Below are positions 1-9,300 of a stretch of 64,000 bases of DNA, in pieces. The position numbers and the translations under genes are program-made. The first letter of the stretch is position 1. Each line of letters begins with the position of its first letter. Under the pieces are notes generated by a model, which saw nothing but the letters and a program-made list of their open reading frames with translations, was not told the origin of the DNA and did not search any database. The stretch is from positions 96,038,001 through 96,102,000 of the forward strand of contig OZ231127.1 of the NCBI GenBank assembly GCA_965153355.1, in the 5' to 3' direction. The DNA is from Flaccisagitta enflata (lineage: Eukaryota > Chaetognatha > Sagittoidea > Aphragmophora).

Positions 1-54
<54 letters not shown>

Positions 55-55
55 G
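1..55. repeat. (GA)n then (GACA)n microsatellite
   Basis: GA dinucleotides pass into GACA tetranucleotides at about position 29. The array starts at or before the window edge. The following 390 bases are AT-rich and show no gene or recognisable element. Confidence 0.95.
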
Positions 56-445
56 CAGACTGACAGACAGTAAGACGCACAGACAAAGAGACGTACAAAG
101 ACACACGAAATGAAAAGGATAAAAACAAAAATAGGCAGCCACATAAAAACACACAAGCAGGTAAGGAAATACAGATACGGGGAAGGACAATGTTATAACA
201 AAAAGAGAAAAAGTTTTGCATGCAAAAGTGACAGGGCTGCAGATGTCTAATAAATGCGACCTCTTGATACAAAAGATCTGATATAATCTAATGAGAGGTG
301 AATGAATCAAAAGATCTCTCAAAATCGCACCAAGAAAAACTTTTTTTTTCGCCAATAACGACATACCCACAGCCAAACGGACAATTTCACGGACGTACCT
401 ACGCGTATACGAGCGCTCTCTCTTATTGGCACCCTGCCATGCAGG

Positions 446-853
446 TTTTATGTCGTGTGCACGTGACTCTATAACCCGTTGTCTGTCGGACGGTCCGTCT
501 GTCGGTCGATCTGTCCTTAACACTCAGCCTTGTTGATGTTAAATGGCAGTTTTGGGATTATTGCTCCTGCCCAAATGCATGGTTTCCTTTTTTTAGTCGC
601 GTGCACGCGACTCTATGACCCGTCCGTCTGTCGGTCCGTCCGTCGGTCCGTCCGTCCCTCCGTCCCTCCGTCCCTCCGTCCGTCCGTCCGTCTTGCTTAG
701 CTTTTTCTCGTCGTTTTACATCATTTTAAGTAGTCTTTTGATCTTTTGGTCTTATGGTCTTAACAACCGCACGCGACTGTAAGGTGTTGGCCTTGTTTTA
801 ATCTCTGCCCTTACCCACCGGCACGCGACTTGGGTAGCCGTGTATCCAGCCTT
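446..853 (-). mobile_element. HINE/pearl-like element (GGATACACGG type), split by a nested copy
   Basis: Read on the minus strand the element starts near 853 (degenerate GGATACACGG end, then a CGCGTGC motif) and ends near 446 with a (GGAC)-like microsatellite, CGGGTTATAGAG and a degenerate stem of the GTCGCGTGC type. A second element of the family lies inside it at about 590-797. The outer sequence GCTCCTGCCCAAATGC stops at 590 and resumes after 797 at CTGCCCTTACCCACCGGC. The uninterrupted copy at 12041-12222 carries the same two blocks without the insertion. Confidence 0.65.
590..797 (-). mobile_element. HINE/pearl-like element (CAACACCT type), nested
   Basis: The minus-strand 3' end is the 18-bp palindrome AGTCGCGTGCACGCGACT followed by CTAAAA-type bases at 590-609. 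The (GGAC)n-like microsatellite covers roughly 620-690. The 5' end is AACAAGGCCAACACCT at about 780-797. Same organisation as 6731-6930, 28118-28481 and 33997-35586. Helitron-like ends (hairpin then CTRR) are the nearest known class; this assignment is inferred. Confidence 0.7.
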
Positions 854-1511
854 TTTTTCTGTTGGCGCTGCGCTTGGTTTTACCAGATGATTCTGTTACG
901 CCGCCTTCTCTTCTCATTCCGTCTCAGAGAGGCTCTCATTACGCAGAATGAGATTTCTGACAATTCAGCTTCTGCTTAAACGACCAAAAGGGAAAAAATG
1001 GGAAAATCTCTTCTTTCTTCATTTTTATCATTATTATTATTATTATTATTTTGTTTCATTCTTCTTAGACTTTCAAAGTAATTCTAGGAGGCGTTGTATT
1101 GGTCCTTTCGTCTCTCATTCCAATCAAATATTCCCATATTTTAGTAGCGGATTCGAATCGTAATGTTGGTGTGTCAGTCCGTTTGGCGGTTCGCCCGGCA
1201 GTCTGTCCATTTACAATCCTTTTATTCGGAGACGCAACTTTAAGCCATTGCATCGCCGCCTCCTCTTTCATTTCTTTTTCAGAATCTCTTTCTCGCTATT
1301 ACGTGAATGTTGTTGTTTTCTATTGGAGAAAGCGAAAAAAAAAGGGGGGGAGGGAAAGAGGTAATAATAAAGGAGGAGGAAGAAGAACAGGAGAAGGGGA
1401 GGAGGAAGAGGAGGAGAAGGAAAAGAAGGAGCCAGAGGAATGAAAAAGCGGAATGGCAGGAATTCCTGTTTTCTCGTTATTCAACGAGAATCACCGGTAA
1501 GAATTATAATC

Positions 1512-2214
1512 AACACCTTCACCACCTCTACCACCACCCTCGCCACCTTTACCACCTTCACCACCACCACCACCACCACCACCACCACCACCACCACCAC
1601 CACCACCACCACCACCGACAACACCACCACCACCACCACCACCACCACCACCACCACCACCACCACCACTCTCCACCACCATCACCACCACCACCACCAG
1701 CACATTTACCATCCTTACCACCACCACCACACACCACAACCACCACCACCACCACCACCACCACCACCACCACCACCACCACCACCACCACCACCACCAC
1801 CACCACCACCACCACCACCACCACCACCACCACCACCACCATCACCACCACCACCACCACCACCACCACCACCACCACCACCACCACCACCACCACCACC
1901 ACCACCACCACCACCACCACCACCACCACCACCACCACCACCACCACCACCACCACTACCACCACCACCACCACCACCACCACCACCACCACCACCACCA
2001 CCACCACCACCACCACCACCACCACCACCACCACAAACACCACCACCACCACCACCACCACCACCACCACCACCACCACCACCACCACCACCACCACCAC
2101 CACCACCACCACCACCACCACCACCACCACCACCACCACCACCACCACCACCACCACCACATCCATTTCCGCCACCACTCTCCACCACCATCACCACCAC
2201 CATCACCACCACCA
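1512..2214. repeat. (ACC)n trinucleotide array, about 0.7 kb
   Basis: Nearly pure ACC repeats with scattered single-base variants (ATC, ACA, CTA). All six frames stay open because the unit is a triplet without stop codons, giving apparent poly-His, poly-Thr, poly-Pro, poly-Gly, poly-Val and poly-Trp. No coding signal lies beside it. The 1300-1440 stretch just upstream is purine-rich GGA/GAA simple sequence. Confidence 0.97.
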
Positions 2215-2329
2215 GAGGGAATTATCACGTTTCTTAGAACAACCAACGCTTTTCTCGTTAGCTTAATTTTTCATGTGCCATCAACGTTTTCCTCTCTTCT
2301 TGTTACTTATGAAATTATCTTTTCTTTTT

Positions 2330-2480
2330 ATCGCAGACACGCTTTACCCGTCCGGCCGTCCGTCCGTCCATCCAGTTGAAAACGCGGAACACGGGCATTT
2401 ATGATGCTGCTTGTTGTTGTTTGTGTTTGTGAGTGTGTAGGAGGGCGCAACGCTATATATTGTGGCCCTTCGTTTCTTGT
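2330..2480 (-). mobile_element. HINE/pearl-like element (ACAAG-GTGAC type), short copy
   Basis: The left end, GCAGACACGC followed by CCGTCCGGCCGTCCGTCC, is the reverse complement of a hairpin plus (GGAC)n end. The right end near 2450-2480 (CAACGC, ATATTGTGGC, CTTGTTTTT) matches the 5' end of the copies at 41368-41608 and 43790-44024. It abuts another copy starting at 2480. Confidence 0.5.
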
Positions 2481-3175
2481 TTTTAGTTGCAGACACGCAA
2501 CTCTTAAAGAGGCTTCGTCCATCTGTTGGTCCGTCTGTCGGTCCGGGGTAATCGAGTTGAAAAGTGTGAAAACGAGCGTTTTAGATACTTTTTGGGCAGC
2601 GGCGAGAACGAAGTCCTGTAGAACATAAGAGGACTTTCATTTGTCCGTTCATCCATTCATTTGTCCCCCAATAGCCCAAAATCAGGCCATCCAAGTTTCA
2701 AATCAGCCCATTCAAGCTTCAAATCAGCCCCCTCAGGCATCAAATCATGCCTCTCAAACCTCAAATCAGCCCTCTCAAGCCTCAAATCAGACCTCTCAAG
2801 CCTCTTAGGCCTCAAATCAGACCTCTTACACCTCAGACCTGCCCTTTCAGGCCTTCGATCTGCCCTCATAACCGCCAACTAAGGCTTGCAATCAGCCTTC
2901 TCAGCCTTCAGACCAGCCCAGCCATCCTCATCAGCCCTTAACAAATATTCAGGCCATCAAAGGCCCTCAATCAGCCCTCATCAGTGCCTCATCAACTATC
3001 TTAGGCAGGCTGAGCGAAAGTCCCCCTGTGTTCTCAAGGACCTCATCTCCTTTGGGGCCGCTGCGCTACTTTCCCTCACTCAAGTTCACAGTCATGCACA
3101 GTTGGGCATCGGGTATCATGTTAGATGCCCCTGCCCAACCGTCCGCAGCGATATTGTGACCCCGCGTCACTTGTT
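2480..3175 (-). mobile_element. HINE/pearl-like element (ACAAG-GTGAC type) carrying a nested GGGCAGCGG element
   Basis: On the minus strand it begins near 3175 (AACAAGTGACGCGGGGTCAC) and ends at 2480 with a GACGGAC-type microsatellite and the stem AGTTGCAGACACGCAACT plus AAAAA. The internal segment GAGTTGAAAAGTGTG...GCGTTTTA, also in the copy at 41.5 kb, is interrupted at about 2591 by a GGGCAGCGG-ended element and resumes near 3125 with GCCCCTGCCCAACCGTCCGC. Confidence 0.65.
2591..3125 (+). mobile_element. GGGCAGCGGCCCC-ended element, nested
   Basis: It starts TTTTGGGCAGCGG with GAAGTCCTGTAGAACA. The inverted counterpart, CCTGTGTTCTCAAGGAC...GGGGCCGCTG, is near 3024-3064. Between them is a degenerate ~20-bp tandem array (CCTCAAATCAGCCCTCTCAAG theme) over about 2680-2990. 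Same family as 46973-47505, 58599-59212, 59345-59952, 60025-60497 and 60645-61343. Its class is unknown. Confidence 0.7.
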
Positions 3176-3490
3176 TAGTTGGTTTTAGTTAATTTTAACA
3201 AGCTAATTAACTAGCTAAGAATATGAAAAAATCCTGTAGTTAACTAACCTGGTTGGAAAAGTTAACTAGTCGGGGAAAAAAGTCGAGGTCAGTTTTCGAC
3301 TTTTTTACATATTCCAGAGAAACATGGTTTTTATTTTTTTTTAAGAAAGTTTGGAAACTCAACCGGGCAAATGGGGCGTCTTTTGAAATTGATGGAGGAA
3401 GTAAATTTGATTATTCTCTTTCATTTGTCGCTAAGCAGAATGCTTTACAATAAATATTCTGATACAATAAATGTTCTGATTTAAATAGGA
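3176..3490. other. AT-rich spacer, no feature seen
   Basis: Contains short repeats of TTAACTAA/CTAGTTAA type but no open frame with splice sites and no element ends I recognise. Confidence 0.5.
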
Positions 3491-4110
3491 TAACACATGT
3501 GCAAAAATTAGGCGGAAAAGGATTACTTGAGTACCAATTAAGTGTAACAACTACTGTCAAAACCCATAAAACTCCCCCAAAATAAATCAATGAGCTTGAT
3601 TTCATGAATTTGGAACATTACAACCCGTGGTTATGGCTTTGATGTCCAGCGAACCTCGTTTTATGGTGATTTGTCAATAAATCTTGAAGGGCAACAATGA
3701 CAAAATTGATTTTTTTCTTCATTTCATTCAACTGCATCTAGTCCAGGTTTGACCATCCAACGGGGGCAAAAACTGTACACTTTCTGAGTCAGTTTACTTT
3801 TTGATACTCTACCCTACAAATATCCGTCAAATTTGCTATTTTTTTTCCTCTCAGGGTGCTTTAGCTGCCTTGTTATGATGGGCAATTTTTGGAAACATAG
3901 ACATGGGGAAAATTGGCAACATTTTGACATGGCAATTATGACATCATGGTTGAATTAGGCATCATCTGAATTGAATCGAAGTAAAAACTTCTTACTACCC
4001 AAAAATACTACTAAATAGCTATCTTCAGTAAAAATCTCATGTTCCTGAAGCTGCATTTACTATGGAATCCAAATCTTTACATTTTCCGCCTAATTTTTGC
4101 ACATGTGTTA
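3491..4110. mobile_element. 620-bp MITE with 29-bp perfect TIRs, probable Tc1/mariner type
   Basis: A perfect 29-bp inverted repeat lies at 3491-3519 and 4082-4110, beginning TAACACATGTGCAAAAATTA. If the outermost TA is the target duplication, the TIR proper begins ACACATGTGC, which fits a Tc1/mariner-like non-autonomous element. No transposase frame is present. The interior is AT-rich. Confidence 0.75.
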
Positions 4111-4766
4111 AGAAATGAAAATTTTGATTGGAGCGTGCAAATACAAGAAAGCATGTCAGTGAGCATAGCTGGTTGTCTTGTTGAGTGATTTTCAATATTT
4201 TAACTCATCTAGAGTTCTATTTTTCTCTGACTTTTATTTTTGATCTAACAAATAAAAGAATTGCAGTAACTGAAAACAAAAGTTTTGTGACAAGTGACCA
4301 ATGCTTGCGATTTTTTTTTCCTAACGGCGACAGCCGCCATTACTGGTAAACTATCTTCTGGGTGCATGATGTTAAAAATCAGCTGTAGTAAACTAACGTC
4401 AAACTGTAGCTAACTTATGTCAAAAAACAGCTACAGTTAACTATCCTAGGTGCAAAATATCAAAAATCAGCTATTCTTACTCAAATTTGATGGGTTTTTG
4501 GCAAAGGTCATGTAGACTAGAGTTTTTTTTAATAGTTTGAACCGAAAAACAAACAATGTTAGAGCCAGAATTAAAAGGGAAATATATACCTTTGTGAAAG
4601 TCCGATTGGAGTGCCAATCTCAATCAAAAAATTCACTTGGATGAAGCATAAAAAAGTTGAAATTATTTCAATTGTTTTCGCCAGTAAACTACCGAGAAAG
4701 TGGTCAGCTACGTATCAATACATTAACTAGTTGATTTCAAATATCAATTCCTTGCTGGTCCTAAAT
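4111..4766. other. AT-rich region downstream of the SRCR gene (minus strand)
   Basis: This is the 3' flank or 3' UTR side of the SRCR gene. On the minus strand a canonical AATAAA lies at 4233-4238, about 530 bases past the stop, and an AATAAT variant lies closer. Imperfect copies of a CAGCTGTAGTAAACTA-like sequence occur at about 4380-4470. No coding feature seen. Confidence 0.35.
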
Positions 4767-4991
4767 TTAAAACCCGCATCTGATAGCAACATCTTCGGAG
4801 TGACCACAATTGTGTCCTGTTGTCCTTCTGGGACAATCATGAATGGATCTTTCGTGTCCTTGGCAGTTGACGTCGTCCATCACAATTGGCAACTTTGTCC
4901 CGTGGAATCGGTGAGATCTCCCTTGAAGGGCGACGCCTCCGTGAGTACCCAGCATTCGGCACACCACGTATGCCATGGTGTGCTTACGCTC
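4767..4991 (-). CDS. SRCR gene exon 6: second half of SRCR3 and stop
   Basis: The acceptor is CTTTCTTAATCCTACAG|GAG at 4992, phase 0. It encodes ERKHTMAYVVCRMLGT, then DDVNCQGHERSIHDCP, GHNCGHSEDVAIRCGF and TAA at 4767-4769. Joined to exon 5 it completes a six-cysteine SRCR domain, so the protein ends two residues after the last conserved cysteine. Confidence 0.9.
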   Translation of the reverse strand, partial: ERKHTMAYVVCRMLGTHGGVALQGRSHRFHGTKLPIVMDDVNCQGHERSIHDCPRRTTGHNCGHSEDVAIRCGF

Positions 4992-6226
4992 CTGTAGGAT
5001 TAAGAAAGTTGGGGGGTTTGATGCGTTCTGAGTAGCTCAGTAGCCACCCATAACCATGATTAGATCCGTCCTTGCAACTTATGAGCTGACATTTGTCCTT
5101 TCATTTGGGTTCTAGTCCCCGCCCCTCCCACCTCCACAGTCCACAATTCGATTTTCATAAGAACAGAACTTGACCATCACGAAAAATGGCATTGTTATCA
5201 CACATCACTTCAGTATCTGGCCATTGTCACAGACATTGACATCCGTCGATGTTGTCATCGGTACTGCACCTGGCCAATATCACAAACAGTCCCCCAAACG
5301 CCATTGTTAATGTCATTGGTACTGTACCTGGTCATCATCACAAACAGTCCCCCAAACGCCATTGTTAATGTCATTGGTACTGCACCTGGCCATCATCAAA
5401 AACAGTCCCCCAAACGCCATTGTTATTGTCATCGGTACTGTACCTGGCCATCATCACAAACAGTCCCCCAAACGCCATTGTTATTGTCATCGGTACTGTA
5501 CCTGGCCATCATCACAAACAGTCCCCCAAACGCCATTGTTAATGTCATCGTTACTGTACCTGGCCATCATCACAAACAGTCCCCCAAACACCATTGTTAA
5601 TGTCATCATTACTGTACCTGGCCATCATCACAAACAGTCCCCCAAACAATGTCATTGTTACTGTACCTGGTCATCATCACAAACAGTCCCCCAAACACCA
5701 TTGTTATTGTCATCGGTACTGTACCTAGCCATCATCACAAACAGTCCCCCAAACGCCATTGTTAATGTCATCGTTACTGTACCTGGCCATCATCACAAAC
5801 AGTCCCCCAAACGCCATTGTTTATGTCATCGTTACTGTACCTGGCCATCATCACAAACTGTCCCCCAAACGCCATTGTTAATGTCATCGTTACTGTAATT
5901 GGTACTGTACCTGGCCATCATCACAGACAGTCCCCCAATTGCCTTTAACATTGTTATCAGTACTGTACCTGGCCATCATCACAAACAGTCCCCCAAACGC
6001 CGTTCACGAAAACTTCTAATCTTCCTTCGACGTTGCTTTGTCTTCCGTATCGACCGATCAACCGAACAGGATGAAGCTCATCTTCAACAACTAGAATCAC
6101 ATGAAAACAAATGCTTTAAAGATGAGTTCAGAATGGCAGGTCGCATGTACATGTCAGGTCGCTTGCTTTGCAGCTGATTTACATATTTCTTGTATTTCAT
6201 AACACACACACACATAACACACATAA

Positions 6227-6315
<89 letters not shown>

Positions 6316-9300
6316 AGCTTACTGTTTGCTTGCTTACTTTGTTCAAGCGTTTTCACCCTATCCTCTTCATTTTTGACATCTTGGATTTCTTTGGTCAATT
6401 TTGCCAAAAGCTGTTCCGCTTTTCCAAAAACTTCTCCTTCTTCGATAGTAGGGCTCTCGGTTGTGCCGTAATCTGGCCATTCTGTGGTGTGCCCATAATC
6501 TGGCCATTCTGTGGAGTGCCAGTAATCTGGCCATTCTGTGGTGTGCCCGTAATCGGGCCATTCTGTGGTGTGCCCGTAATCTGGCCAGGTCTCGTTTTGA
6601 CGCTGAATAGGAAATAAGAATCATGTTAAAGAATTCTTGTATCAAAGCTCAAATCTTTTCCTTTTCTTTATCTAGAAAAGTTGTAGCTGAGCGTTTTACT
6701 CTTATCATATTCCATTCAGAATTTAAAAAAGACAAGGCCAACACCTATAAGTCGCGTGCGAGACTTACAGATTGACTTAGAATGACTTAGAATGACTTAT
6801 TATACCCTAAAATGACTTAAAATGACTTAAAGAAATAAATTGATAAAAAAAAGTAAAAGTGTGATTGACGGACCAACCGACCGACCGACGGACAAAGTGG
6901 GTTGTAGAGTCGCGTGCACGCGACTAAAAATTGATAGTAATGAATTTTAATTCATTTGAACATTAATGGACAAACAAAAGAATGCTCTCATGTGTTTTAC
7001 ATAATTTTGACCTCTTCATGGGCTGCCGCCCAAAAAAAAAGACTTACCGTGCAAACGACGCCAGCATCTTCATCATGTCTACAATTATGATTGCCCCATC
7101 CATTATAAGGACATTCAAAGATGCTGCTTTCATGGCCAGTGCAATTCAGATTATCCATGAATATGCCGCCAACTCCTCTTCCAAAAAACGCACGTGTTCT
7201 TGGCTGTCCATAATCGAAGCCAAAGCCTCTGCAAATCACTTCAGCTTCTTCATGGCCAAACGCGTCGTCGCAGACTGTTCCCCAAGAACCATTGTTGCTG
7301 CGGACTTCGACGCGTCCGGAGAAATAATCATGTCTGGGAGATCCTCTTCCATTGGTCAAACGTATTTCCGTGATATTCTGTGGTATTTCTGTGGCGTTTT
7401 GTGGTATTTCTGTGGTGTGGGGATAATCTGGCCACACTGTTGTAGACTCTTCTGTAAAGTTGTGCTGAATTAATCACAAAAAAAGAATCATTCTGTAAAA
7501 ACATTCCTTTACCAACGCTTCAGTCTATTCCTTTTTATTGGAAAAGTATTTGCAAAAAGTTTCATTCTTCTGATTGGGTGGGCAGTCAGCGGACAAAACA
7601 CAATAGGTATATATATCACTCCGTTGGTTTTGATTCAACCCACTGATGCTGAACAGAATGCTGTAAACAACAACTGGTTGTTGAAATTACAGCTGGCTGA
7701 TAAGTTACAAAGTTGGCAAAAATCCAACTTTCACCAAATAGAATGAGACCTGCAGATTCATAATCCTGATGAAATTCTGGGAAGCTTGATATGTCACAAC
7801 ATATACTTTTATATAAAAATAAAAAATTTTATCAATGTTTAATTTAATTATAATGCAATGTTAAAAAAAATTATTTCTTACAAAAAGTGTTGTCCAACTT
7901 TCATATCAAATTTCTCAGAATTTCATAAGAACTATGAATCTGCAGGTCTCATTCTATTTGGTGAAAGATGGATTTTTGCCAACTTTGTAACATAACAGCC
8001 GGCTGTAATTTCAACAACCAATTGTTGTTTACAGCATTCTGTTCAACATCAGTAGGTTGGATCAAAACCAACGGAGTGATATATATACCTATTGTGTTTT
8101 GTCCGCTGACTGTGGGCGTATGACCCTTCAACATACTCCGTTTGAAAAGCTAAAAGAAAAGGTCATTTTATTTTGTTTTAACGTTAGGCAGTTTCCACAA
8201 TAAACTAGACTGGCGGAAATTAGGTGCCTGAGTTCCTTAACATTGACAAAAATGTCATAGTTTCATAGTGGTCGCACCTAATAGCTTGAAATTTTTTACT
8301 CTTTTAGATTGTATAAAAAAAAATATTCTATTACTTGAAATGTGTTCAACATTGTTAATTTTTATCATAATCAGAGTAACAACATAGGTGTAACAGGTTA
8401 TCAACACATTAGGACACTCGCTTCAAAAATCAATATCTCCAATTGACATTAAAGTCTGAAATTTTGCATGTTACTTGAATTATGTCTGTACTAAAGGGGG
8501 AAAAAAGAAATTATCAATAATACCTAAGATATAGTATGTCAAAGTCAAATAAATCATCATTTAAGACGAAATTTTAAGTAAGAAGGATATTAGCTAGGCA
8601 CTGAATCCCAAATAATGTGTTACAACAAATTCCATCATGAAAAAGAAGGATCAGCATAATAAAAATAATCTTTTTGCCTGTTATACCATGAATTTTAGCT
8701 GGGCCGGGATATTGTGGAGATGACCGTTAATGGACAAACAAATGAAAGCTCTCCTGAGTTTTACAGGAGTTTGATCTCTTTGAGGCTGCGGCTTAAAGAA
8801 TCACTTACCGTACAAACGACCCCAGCATCTTCATAATGTCCACAATTATGCTCTCCCCATCCAAGGTGTGGACAATCAAAGATGCTTCTTTCATGGCCAG
8901 TACACCTCAGATCATCCATTAATATGTCGCCCTCTCCTTGTCCGAAATATGCGTGACCCTTTGACCGGCCATGATTAAAGCCAAAGCTTCTGCAAATCAC
9001 TTCAGCTTCTTCATGGCCAAACGCGTCATCGCAGACTGTTCCCCAAGAACCATTGTTGCTGCGGACTTCGACGCGTCCGGAGAAAATATCATCTTCGGGA
9101 GATCCTGTTCCATTTACCAGACGTACTTCCTGATGATAATCTGGCCAGCTCGTTGTGTTAGAGTGTTGTGTTTGGTTTTCATTATCTGGCCCTGCTGTCG
9201 TCCATTCCTCCCTTGGCCAGGATTGTCTTCTTTTCTCCTCTATGGACCGTTCTTCAATATCTGAAGGGAAAGGACGTAACAAAGTCTTATCTGATCAAGT

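Noticed and set aside
1307-2266. Long open frames giving poly-His/Thr/Pro proteins
   Set aside because: They are the (ACC)n triplet read in six frames. No start context, splice site or unique sequence supports coding.
5304-5898. Plus-strand frames of 98-178 residues with NSPPNAIVNVIGTV repeats
   Set aside because: Antisense of the 58-bp exon-donor minisatellite. The frame shifts with each unit.
5228-5968. CRISPR-like array (regular ~58-bp repeats)
   Set aside because: No distinct spacers between constant repeats. Whole units are repeated, derived from an exon, in a eukaryotic intron.
6982-7473. Plus-strand frame of 163 residues opposite SRCR exon 3
   Set aside because: Antisense shadow of the SRCR exon; the minus-strand reading has the domain, cysteines and splice sites.
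8971-9264. Plus-strand frame opposite SRCR exon 2
   Set aside because: Antisense shadow, similar to the one opposite exon 3 only because the exons are duplicates.
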